Origin: Xyrauchen texanus
Lineage: Eukaryota; Chordata; Actinopteri; Cypriniformes; Catostomidae
Direction: 5' to 3'
DNA: 64,000 nt
NCBI RefSeq assembly: GCF_025860055.1
Contig: NC_068286.1
Span: 1,514,566 to 1,578,565, forward strand
This document shows, in pieces, positions 33,901-44,346 of the stretch; position 1 is the stretch's first letter, and the number at the start of each line of letters is the position of its first letter. The notes under the pieces were generated by a model. That model was not told the origin of the DNA. It saw only the letters and a program-made list of their open reading frames with translations, and searched no databases. The position numbers and the translations under genes were made by a program.

Positions 33901-36900
33901 AATTTTGTTGTTTCATGTGGGATAACTTTGGAAATAAATAATGGTTCGATTTTTGATGCAATCACAAATGCAATTTTATGAAAAAGGTCTTTATGAAATC
34001 CCACTCTTGCTATAATGTGACCTTCAGAGCTTCATTTGCACCTATTGTGCACTATATGTTTTTTGTCTGCTGATTTTCTTCCCTTGTGCTCGTCTGCACA
34101 GCCCCATATTCCTTCTGGTGTGTTACAAGAGCCGCTGTACAACTTCAGATGAAAGGTGCATGTTCAGAGTTCATCTCAACTAACAGAAGGGATAAAGACA
34201 TGGACTATTTCACTAAAGCTGCCTATATTATATTATATTATATTATATATCTAATTCTCATTGGTCTTTTGTTTGAGCTCCAAGAGCGACCCCTAGTGTC
34301 ACTACATCGACACAACATCGAGTGACTGACAGAAGGGAAAATGTTCTTTGGGGTAAAAAACACTTTTGATGTGATTTTCTCCCAAAACACCAAATAGCAA
34401 CAAAAACTGCCACTCCTTTTCTATACACCTGTTTGCCGTGAGATCAATGTCTAAAGTTTCTATTATTTTAGTAATTTGATGATCTAATATTTAGCAGTTT
34501 TTAAAATAATGCACATTTATGTCTGAAATTATCACATTTATTTGAAGACAGAATACAAATTTCAGTTCTGTAAAAGTTTATTAAATCAAAAGTTCTCTTT
34601 TATTTTTAATGAATGTCCAATAAGTGAAAGGATAGTATTTGGGGTAAAAGTTCCTATAAAACACAATGTTTTTCTGAAGTTATGAAGAATGATCAAATGA
34701 CCACATTGTCTGATTCACTCACAACAGAGATTCGTTTGTTAATATAATTCATGAGATGTTATAAAATGCCAAATGTGATTGAAATTAACAGCAAAGGATC
34801 GAAAAACATTTCTAAAAATTATATTAATTTTTTATAAGAAAAAAAATCATCTTGCTGTCTCAAAAGTGTTTGCATAAGTGGACAAATGTTCTCTATAACT
34901 ATTGTCCCTGTATCTGCATTATAACAATATAACCCATATAAAAGACTTCCGTGCCATCTTTTTATTATTAATCTTGACACTTGCTTGATGCAAACTTTAT
35001 GAGCAGAAAAGTGATTTTTGTAAAGGTGTGTCTTTAGCCCGTTGTATTCTGCCTAACCGATCGTTTCTCTTCAAACTCGTCATCTTTAATGTCGTGCAGC
35101 AGGAAGTTCATTCACTTGCTTTGGCGACACATTCAGGTAGAAACACGTAATTCTTGACTTGTTGTTTTTTTTATTTAATTTTTTTTTCTCTTTTTTTAAA
35201 TTTTTTTATTCAACAATTGCACAGTTTACAGAAACATTCATCTCCATTATAAAAATAATACATTGTGCCGTTTCCAACATTGCGGGTGTTTTAACATAAA
35301 CAAAACATAAACAAAAGACTCACATCATCACATTTTGCCAGGGGAAGTACGGATTTACAAAAAGATATCAAATTGTTTACACACATTCACAGTTTTTGTT
35401 GCCTTTTGATTAAGAGAATACTTAAGCGTGTTGACATATTGCTTGACCTCATTGTTTAAAGCAATAAAAGATGTTTTGGAATGCATAAACTTGCATTTAT
35501 GAATGTAGAATTTTGCCAAGATATTGTTTAAACACAAATCTTTATTTATTGATTACTGGTTTAATAATAACATTATTTTTGTTGACCAATTATTTAACAG
35601 GGATGGTTGTCTTTACTCTTATAATGAGTTTCTAGAAGAATACAAAATTCCTGTGTCTCCTGGAGATTATGCCAAAGTCTTTGGAGCAATTTCTTCTGGT
35701 GTTTGCATGTTAGAGCTCAACCAAGATTGGACACACAACAAATAACTTTGTTATCGCTGACTAACACTTCAGTTGGTAAGATTTGTTTTTCTTGTAACAA
35801 TGGTAAGAACAATAAACTAATTAGATCCCTGTTCAAAACAGATATTATCACAGTCCCATATGTGGTTCCATACTGGAATAAATTTGTGAAAAACATTGAC
35901 TGGAAGAAGGTCTGGCTCTTATCCAACCCATATTTGCTGACCAACAAAATTAGAGAAATATCGTTTAAAATAATTCATAAGTTTTACCAGTCTAATGATC
36001 ATATTGTTAAAAAATGTAAAAAAAGACATTGATGTTATGTGCACTTTCTGCTCTATGAGTATTGAAACAGTTACCCATTTGTTTTAGCACTGCCCTTTTG
36101 TCCAAAGTTTCTGGTCTGATATTTGTAATTTTATTGCAGAAAAAATTGAGAAAGATTTCAAGTTGTTTTGGAAGGATGTTCTTTTTGGTCTTTATGACCT
36201 CAACAGAACTAAGACTAGGCCTAATGAAACTTTCATTATTAATCTCATTATTCTTGACTTGTTCTGACTCAAAGTGTTTTTCACGCTGTACGTCACTCAG
36301 ACCCGCTGGTAAAACGAGCGCAATGAATCATCCAATCAGAGACGCTTGTGCTCCGTCACTCTACGTGTTGATTGGCTGATTTATTTTTAGCGGCAACACG
36401 TTCAGTAGCAAACTTTATTCTTAGCGTTCACAATCTCCGGGGAAATCGCAGATTTAATGTCAGAGGAAAAAGAGACTTCTTGTTCAAATGCCACCAAAAA
36501 CACTCTTTAAAATACTTTCGTGCTCAGAAAGAAAAGATTGTGATGTCTGTCATCGCTGGACTGATTCAGTGAAGAATGAGAGGAGACGATCAGAACATCG
36601 AGTTCAAGTAAAGGTTTGAAAACAACATATTAACATTAATCTGTGTCATGGATACTAGGCCACAGCGGTCGCTCGCATGTCATTGTTTCTGGTTGGTTTT
36701 ACTTAAGTTACTTCAACACAAACCTTTTGCTGGCTTATGCTTTAATATTGGTTAGATTTAATATTTAGGTATTTATTAGTATTTTTCTGCTTTAAATTTG
36801 ACTGTTGTTTGTATGTCACATTGTTGTGTCTCGAGGACTTTGACAGGAAACCCTTCAAAAGTAATATTTTTATCAAGTATGTTTGTACTGGAGAGGGTTC

Positions 36901-38097
36901 ATGCTTACCTTCCACTGGAAACCTAACAAAGAGAAACCTGAATTAGTGAAGAAGACCAGATTTATTAATGATTGTAAAACTACTGACTCAATTATACATT
37001 TGAACTGAAGTCACAAACACACATTACTGACCGCTTCACTGGACTTAATCTCAAGCAATTAATAATGTTATTAAAAATAATAATAATCAAGTGTAATTCT
37101 GTAAATTATTGTACTTTAAACCAGATACATCGGTCAGTTAATAGAAAATAAATAGAAATGTAATTTCTAAAATGACCTCAAGAGGGCGATATTTGCATGG
37201 CGTGCTGAATCTTTGTTCTTGGGTTTTTTATTTAAACAAATGTAATGAGCAATGTGACTCACCTGACATCCGGACTTCAGGGATAAACAGGATATCAAAC
37301 AAATGAGAGAATGGACCATGACCTTCAAGAGAAAAAACACAGAAACAACTGGTAACTTTGTAAACTATGAAACAACCTCAATGTTTGCTTGAGTACACAC
37401 TCAATTACACCCATTTATTTATTGAAGAAAAAAAATCTTCTTTTTAAAAGATATTTTAATTCAGACAGAAGTTCTTGTGCCTCAAATAGACATCATACAA
37501 TATAATGCACATATATGATCAATGAACACACCTAAATCATGGCACAAACCAGCAATTTGGACACACAGATTGTCTTGGAGAGTAATATTGAGGTCTGGCT
37601 GCTTCTCTTGTAGACTTCTTAACAGACATCCTGCTAAATACGCCACCCTTTCAAACACACAAACAACACCTCTTTAAATCACATTTAGGCCTCGACTTGA
37701 AATGATTTACTTGATTGATCAGTGGTAATTAAACTGGAGTGAAACGATTATTGTTAAATGTGTAGTATATTTTAAGCAACTGTATATTTGAACAGAATGC
37801 TCTTTCGTTTCTTTTTTCGTTTAGTATTTCACTCTATTCTGTGAACAGACCTTTTCATGGGCAATTTTAGCTTTTTCGTTATTTTAAATTAAAACGTTCT
37901 GTTTTGATTTTTCAGGTGACTGTTTCACATCTTTCCGTACATAAAGCGACCCAAAGCTTGGGAAAGGCACTACTGTACACATTTTTAAACAGAACCGTAC
38001 ATGACCGTCAAATAATTGTAAACCACTTACTAGTGATCGACCGATATGGGTTTTTAATGGCCGATATCCAGAGAGCAGGACGGCAGAAGCAATGCCA

Positions 38098-38129
<32 letters not shown>

Positions 38130-39608
38130 ACACAGTTTAATATAGTAAATAACATAAATATCAAATTGCAAAAAATATATGTATATAAAAAAAATTGAAA
38201 CTTTTATTTAGCACTATATTTACTCAGCACAAAACTTTCACTTTGTAAAAAATAATAAAAAAATGTATGTTGTATTTTAAATAGTAAATAGCCGTTTCTT
38301 TTTTTATTTCTGTTTATATATTTTATTGATATTTGCCTTTTTATCATTAGAAAAGTTACAGCGAGCTGTTAAGTGGAGAATATGTGCTTTAGTGGTAAAT
38401 AAATGAGGATGCTGAAGCTGTGTGAGGTTTATTACATCTGTTTAAACGAGATATCTGCATATTTGCAGACAGTATATGATATTAGTAATATTGATATTTG
38501 CTTTTTTATCATTAGACAAGACAGTTAAAAGTTACAGGGAACTGTTGAGGAGAGAGTGGGAGGATGAAACAGACGAGCACTTTAACATTATGAGCTCAAA
38601 CGTGTCTGTCTGATATGCGGACTATTAAAATGAGACCGTGTTGCACACCAGTCTATTATTGTAGTAACACGATGACACGTAACAATAAAACAAACCGTGA
38701 CTGGGCGTTTACATGTCTCAGTCACTTCACATGCAAACAGCCGATTCTCAGAGCCATCAAGAAACAAATCGGCCAAATGGGAAAATGTATCAGCCTCTGC
38801 GAAATATCGGTCCACCACTTACCCGATGGAGTGTTCAAAGCGATTATGTGATGCTCCAGGATAGACCCAGTATCCTGCTCCCAGTTGTTTAATATGACGG
38901 AGTCTCTGAAATTGAGGAGTATCAATAATCTTCACCAGCAGAGGATGAAGCTCAATTGAACCATGAATGGGGTCATTGGAAATCTGCAGGATATAAAGAC
39001 AATTCTTTGAGTTTCATTTCCAACCAGCTTTAAATTTGGTCAAATAACGTGAGATGAATTTTCTAAAACTAGAGGACAATTTATATGAATTATGTAGATT
39101 GATGATTTATGAGTATAAATATAAAATGAAGATGTGCTGCATTGATCAAATACATAAACTGTACAGTCAATGGGTGTATAAGAGTTATTGATTAATTTGT
39201 ATTGTTCTGTTTTTGCTCAATATTCATGACATTTAAATTTTTGTCAGAGGTTAAAAGTGAATTTACACATGAAACAAAACCCAGATTTATGCACATATTT
39301 AGTACTTTGCAAACAACTACAAATAACCTCTTATGTACTGTAAATAATTTCTGTGTTTTTACAATTCCTTATTATAAATATCTTTCATAGGAACAGTTGT
39401 TTAATAGTAGTGTTTTAACTACTTAATCTTGATCTTCATTAGACCATTTGAATAATGAACTGCATTTAAATTGCAATAGCTGCAGTATTTGTTTATGTTT
39501 TTCACATTATTACAACACGTGTGCATGTGAATATTGAGCTTTTGCTCCGAATGGAAATCAGATGTTAAGGGTTGATCTTACCTTCATGTTTCCCTTTGTA
39601 AACTTCAT
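30939..39608 (-). CDS. SAMHD1-like dNTP triphosphohydrolase, copy B
   Basis: The most intact member of the tandem family, modelled at 475 residues. Exons (minus): 39608-39582, 38983-38823, 37647-37532, 37322-37263, 36922-36909, 33756-33610, 33514-33414, 33271-33151, 32462-32371, 32193-32108, 31962-31817, 31543-31472, 31377-31273, 31118-30939; all GT-AG and frame-continuous. It starts MKFTKGNMK, directly before the conserved NDPIHGSIELHP. By comparison with human SAMHD1 the metal ligands correspond to His60 (SHNRFEH), His99-Asp100 (CHDLGHGPFSH) and Asp202 (DVDKWDYF), with His103 and His127 also kept. Substrate contacts correspond to Arg57, Tyr206, Asp210, Arg261, His265, Tyr269 and His271. The allosteric-site segment IIDTPQFQRLR is present. 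The usual N-terminal SAM domain (about 65 residues) is absent. The C terminus ends ATYQSKD. A twin-primed L1 lies in the 33.8-36.9 kb intron. Confidence 0.9.
34250..34337 (-). mobile_element. DIRS-like terminal repeat fragment
   Basis: The minus strand reads cactcgatgttgtgtcgatg and tagtgacactaggggtcgct, the same family as the 12.3, 24.5 and 59.9 kb copies. Intronic in SAMHD1-like B. Confidence 0.5.
35150..36263 (-). mobile_element. L1/Tx1-like LINE with 5' inversion, flanked by TSD
   Basis: Identical 14 bp copies of attcttgacttgtt flank the element (35150-35163 and 36250-36263). Next to the left copy is a T-rich run, the minus-strand poly(A) tail. Segment 35522-35164 is read on the minus strand and encodes the end of ORF2 (LAKFYIHKCKFMHSKTSF, then KATKTVNVCKQFDIF). 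Segment 35523-36249 is inverted and read on the plus strand. It encodes the region just upstream in ORF2 (FVDQLFNRDGCLYSYNEFLE, then CTFCSMSIETVTHLF and FIINLIIL). The two RNA-5' ends meet head to head near 35522, the signature of twin priming. Frameshifts and stops show it is inactive. It lies in an intron of SAMHD1-like B. Confidence 0.85.
36264..36640 (+). other. CpG- and CCAAT-rich segment
   Basis: Together with 35040-35149 on the far side of the L1, this stretch is less AT-rich than its surroundings and has ccaatcagag and gattggctg boxes near 36331 and 36369. It could be a promoter-like piece or part of an older repeat. No splice donor follows the ATG at 36458 (MSEEKETSCSNATKNTL then stop). 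Function not supported. Confidence 0.2.
38097..38122. repeat. (TA)n microsatellite
   Basis: An uninterrupted TA run in an intron of SAMHD1-like B. Confidence 0.9.
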
Positions 39609-39879
39609 GCATTACTCCACAAACTCTTGTTTACTTTATTCACCAGACTAGATAAGGATGTTAATGACTGATGATTGGACATCAGGTGGTTGTTCTGGAC
39701 CTTCAGACAGGATTTGACACAGTCAGTCAAACTGAGTGACTTTCTGTAAATACATATTTTCAAATATTGAGTCAACATAAACTCTTAATATAAATTACTT
39801 AAACCTTGTCTGTCAAGGTTGATGGTGATTATTTCATTTCCGCTTTTCCCTTTCTCTCTCCTCTTTCTCTTTTCTCTCT

Positions 39880-39912
39880 CATTTGGCACTCTCCCCTAGA
39901 GAGTGCCAAATG
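39880..39912. repeat. Perfect 13 bp hairpin
   Basis: catttggcactct (39880-39892) is mirrored exactly by agagtgccaaatg (39900-39912) across a 7-base loop. It lies about 270 bp upstream of the SAMHD1-like B start codon, between exon 1 and the exon with the ATG. Confidence 0.8.
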
Positions 39913-40349
39913 GGTAGCCCCTGAAGGGGGGGTAACCTCATGCTGGGGGTTCCCCAGCCTGAGGCAAAGGAGGGAGGACTGTGACGAGGAGGAGGACAGG
40001 GTCGGCCCTTTCTCCTTTTCACAGACTGGTGTTTGTTTTTTGCTAAATGACCGTCTGACTTGAATAAATAATATTGAATTCATAAATGAACACACAACAT
40101 TGATTTGAGTTGAAAATGTAATTACCAATTCATTTTCGAGAAGTAGGTAAGTAGGTGATAAGCGAAGTAGGAACTAACGAGACATGTTTGATTCAACTAG
40201 ATATTTGGCATGTACAGTCATGAATTATATTATTAGCTGAACCGATAGGTGTAGTTGACAGAAGTACTATATTCTCAAGTCACAACAGCAAGTAATTCTC
40301 ACAAGCACAAGATTTGTTTAAGGCTTGTTTAAATACATTATTCTCTTAC

Positions 40350-40430
40350 CTTCACTTTTTCAAACAAGAATTTCCTGTAGGATTTCAGGATCTTCAGTCA
40401 TCTTTTTCAAGTGAGATTGCCAACAATAAT
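40350..40430 (-). other. Exon 1 of SAMHD1-like B with upstream ORF
   Basis: The exon ends at a donor at 40350 (GAAG then GTAAGA). Its ATG at 40401 opens only 13 codons (MTEDPEILQEILV) before TGA at 40362-40360. The start resembles MSE in copy A, but the frame closes, so in B this ATG can only make an upstream ORF and translation must start at 39608. Confidence 0.55.
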
Positions 40431-40454
40431 GATAACAATGAATCTGTTGAACTG

Positions 40455-40462
40455 CTTTTATA
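40455..40462 (-). promoter_or_regulatory. TATA box of SAMHD1-like B
   Basis: TATAAAAG on the minus strand preceded by AGTCTCTAGATC, with AGGAAGTG on the plus strand at 40497. The same spacing and flanks occur upstream of copy A, so the promoter was duplicated with the gene. Confidence 0.6.
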
Positions 40463-40509
40463 GATCTAGAGACTGGACCGACCGGATCAGATTACCAGGA
40501 AGTGTAATT

Positions 40510-42660
40510 CAAATATGAGGGTGTGTCACGAAGACAAGACTGATGGGCATAATCGCTGACATTAGAGGTTTGAATAAATGTTGCTGTCAGAGGGACTGAA
40601 ACTGAGGAGTAGAAATGAGTGATGGAGAACTTCAGACTAAATATATTATGCAGCATATGCTGCCAAAACAACACTAAACACCGTTTATTAGAGGTGAGCA
40701 CATGGCAAGCAAATATATGTACATTACAATTATTTTTATTTAGATACCTGTAGGTGAAGATCCTATTAGTCTACAGAATTAAAGACCGGTGTTATGTCAT
40801 CATTGTTTCTGTTTGTTTGTGTACTGGGGTGAGTGTCTTTTACAGTTTGTGCCATCAAATCAGACATGCCCACTCCTAACAGATGGCACGTCAGGATTGA
40901 GCTAGCTTTTTAAAAGTTGTGCCAAACATGTCATTGTAACTTTAAATGTGTTATTCTGACTGCAAGCTTTGACCAAGCCCATTGGATTTATTGGCACAAT
41001 CTGCAAATATAAAATGATCTTGCACACAAAGGTGTTGCCAATTTATTCAGTTTTACCAGTCACTCAATCAGGTGATATTACCGTTCATTCGCTATAGGGA
41101 TGTAGCATGTGTACTTGTACGTGTATTTGTGGGAATCACACATTAACGTGTTTTGTAGTGGAACTGTAATTGGGTTAAAAGTAAATGAAAACCCTCTTAA
41201 GATCTAAATCCATTCTGATCCCAAACCACACATATGCCTTCTCCAACTCTTCTGCAAACATACAAAAGTATCAAATATCACGTATATATAAAAACATTCA
41301 TCTGTGATCATATAAACTTTAGTATTAAGTCATGTTAGTGCATTATTGTACTCTTATGCATCAGCATGTATCGTGTGCACCATTTTCAAAACTTCTTGTG
41401 AAATGTTTCTTTTAAACTATTTATATTACAAACATTTTTCTTTAACTGCTTCATTACGGTCTGTTTTTCTCCATTACTGTATTTGACAAGTGATGTTTGT
41501 CTGTGCTGGGAGTATGATTATTAATCTAATTAATAAATCAATAATAGACCTTTTTAAACATGATATGTACCTTATGTGGTAGTTGTGTGAGTCTGACAGG
41601 TTTTACTTCCTTTTTTATGGTGTTTTGACGCAGACATCATCTTTCAGAGAGGTGAAGTGATGTTTAATGTTCACATGAAAGTTTATTTTCACTTATACTT
41701 GACAGCTCTGTGTAAAAGACATCGAGAATGCTTTAGACCCTTCAACATTCAGTCACAAATATAACTGGATTAAATGGATTTGTATGTGGCATTTATGTTT
41801 AAGATCCAAATGTGAAGAACTAACAAAGATACAGATGAAAGAATCACTTTATTATAAAATAGATCAAGTGTATTAATGTCGACATGCTGCAACAATTTTA
41901 CAAACGTGTCAGTTTATGGATACATTGAAAAGCAAAACTTAATATAATTGAATTCCTTTATTCTCAGAAAAGGTTAATGATTATACTCCATATAACTGTA
42001 AATCAATCTCTAATGGACTTTTCACCAAATATATACTGAATATATGTTGTATAAAGAAAACCCTTGTATAATCACTCTTATTTATCAATCAAAAACAAAC
42101 CCTTTATAGCATAACACAACCTTCATCATCGAGTACTGATAATCAACCTTTATAGAAACATTTATCTGATCATTAGCAATTTCCACCATCCAACACCAAC
42201 TTTTGTGAAATACACAGAATAATTATAATGAAAAACAAAACAAACCTCTTACAATAATGTAAATCACTCGTTTTACCCAACTAGCAAAAATCTGAATTAA
42301 AATCTACAATATTAAGTCCAATCTAAAACCGTAATATCAGACGGCACTAAAGCCGTGGCAAACTGCACTTTAAGTTACAGAGTAAAGATGCTTGTGACTG
42401 TATTTTAATTTAGATTTGATTCCTTTTCCTGTAAACAGTGTCACATTTTATTTATTTAATTACTGCTAGTCATCAACATCTCTTTCATAAGATTTCTAGT
42501 TTTGCCTTTCAGGGTTTCATCCTGATATACAACAACTTTTTCAAACAAAATGTGGTTTATCACACAAAAACACAAAATAAGCTCCTGTGCACTAATTAAG
42601 AGTGTGGGTGAATAATAAGAAGAGTTTGCCCAAAAGTGAACTATGAGAATTGAAGGATGG
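40510..42660. other. Spacer upstream of SAMHD1-like B
   Basis: No exon, RNA gene or obvious mobile element recognised. Confidence 0.5.
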
Positions 42661-42665
42661 ATTTA

Positions 42666-42932
42666 TTATTGGTCAGAATTTTGTGCTGTTTTGAGAGACC
42701 GGACAGTGGGGCAGTCGGCACCCCACACCTGATGGTTTGGATACTCCCCCTCCTCCAGTTGGTAGTGTTCACCCTCATAGTCGGTTTCCTCATACAGCTT
42801 CCAAACACCACTGAGCACCTTACAGGAGCGGACCTCACTTGTCCTGAAATCTTCAGGCAAAGAATGACAGCTCACTGAGGTCACATGCGGCTCGCCTGCA
42901 AAATTCTCTTTTCTGTAGAGCTCGATCTTATG
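42666..42932 (-). CDS. Orphan exon: beta/gamma-crystallin C-terminal domain
   Basis: The 88-codon exon follows a strong acceptor (CTCTCTCCTTCTCCAAG) and opens in phase 0 with HKIELYRKENFAGEPHV. It encodes two Greek-key motifs: residues 1-42 (ending TSEVRSCKVLSG) and 43-85 (VWKLYEETDYEGEHYQLEEG, then EYPNHQVWGADCPTVRSLK). The Tyr-(x)n-Gly-(x)n-Ser spacing and the terminal VRSLK are typical of crystallin domains. A stop at 42668-42666 overlaps an AATAAA signal. No exon for the N-terminal domain or the start codon was found upstream before the next gene's 3' end at 44.3 kb. It is therefore a partial duplicate, a pseudogene fragment, or the last exon of a gene with distant 5' exons. The frame is intact, which favours recent origin or function. 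Confidence 0.65.
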   Translation of the reverse strand, partial: HKIELYRKENFAGEPHVTSVSCHSLPEDFRTSEVRSCKVLSGVWKLYEETDYEGEHYQLEEGEYPNHQVWGADCPTVRSLKTAQNSDQ

Positions 42933-44346
42933 CTTGGAGAAGGAGAGAGAAAGGGGATGATAAAGGAAAGATTGTTTTGAAATATGCAGAATATATGCAG
43001 ACTGGGGGGCTGTTCACGGTGAACATGTTATGGTGTTTAAAAAAAAAGCTAGATGCAGCACAACAGAATGCAGGTGTTTTGATGCGTTTTTAAAAGTTGA
43101 AGCCGTTTTAACTTAAACAGCATCTTAAACACAGTGCTCATGGCACAAGATGCAGAAAAACTGATGCGTCACAATGGTCAAAGATGTCTGTCTAACAAAT
43201 GCTTATAATAAAAAAAAACTGTAGCATGTATCCTGTGTACCCACCCGTGAAGGATAGTTCATCCAAAAATGAAAAGTTACGTGTGCTTATGTAATGGAGA
43301 AATCAATAAATTATTTCTTCAAAATAATTTTTTGGAGCTATTTGTTAAAACAATAATTACATTTTAATTATTATTATGAGTACATATAGATATGGGGATG
43401 TGGGACATTTGATGGTGAAATTCAGTGCATTAAGCCATTTTCTCATTAAATATGCAGTATGTAAGATTGAGAAACCCTTGTTATTAATGACACCTGTGGC
43501 CATTAAGTGAAACACAATTTATTTCAAGCAACATTTAAATGGCAAATATTATTGGATATTATTAAAATATTATTATTTTTCTTGGTATTAGACCTCCTTG
43601 GTTCTGGCTTTCGTGCGTGGATGTGTTTTAAAACATCAATTGGTATTATTAGTTGACTGCCACGTAATGTATGATGGGTATACGGTGTCTTATTCATTGT
43701 GAAACTGTGCTTTCTTAATGGCATGAATCACACTGAAGGCCTAGACTTAAAATGCAGCTACCTTTAAAAGTACCTTGTTCTGAGAGTATACTGTATGTTG
43801 CTGCTAAAGGTGGCACAACCAGCTATTAAGGGGGCAGTTAGTTTTTCACATGGGTGATATAGGTGTTGGATAACTTTTTTGCTTTAATAATAAATATATA
43901 TTATTAATAAATATGCTATTTCTCATTTGAAGATCTATAACAAGTGAGTAAACCAGACTTCAATTGTGCACCGATGAGAAGCATATTTAGTGATGTCATT
44001 AAATCTGCTTCAGTGTGTTATTGTACCTGGTTGTTGATTTATTAACTTTGTAAAATATTTTCACCATCCCTTTTATTATCAAGCAAATAAACACTGATTG
44101 ATTTCAATTAATCAATTGAACATTTCAATTCACAAAAATGAATGAAAGTGCTCCTGACTACTATATCATAAGTTCAGACATATCACTCTCAGAAAAAGTT
44201 ACTGTTGAAGGTACAAGGGACGTCCCTGGGGTGGTGCTCCTGTTTTGGATAAATGTGTGTACTCTTAAGGACACAAAAAGGTACATTTCTTTGTTCCCAG
44301 AGGAACAAAACATATAAATATACCTTGAGAGGTACTCAATAGGTCC
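42933..44346. other. Spacer between crystallin exon and SAMHD1-like C
   Basis: No further crystallin exon could be recognised. A short fish repeat end (ggatagttcatccaaaaatg) lies near 43255. Otherwise nothing was identified. Confidence 0.45.

Noticed and set aside
36458..36511. ATG on the plus strand opening MSEEKETSCSNATKNTL, like an MSE start
   Set aside because: It stops after 17 codons with no splice donor, and is on the opposite strand to the SAMHD1-like genes.
40591..40607. GAAACT-containing sequence as a possible interferon-stimulated response element near copy B
   Set aside because: Only one half-site fits; the second GAAA half-site is missing.
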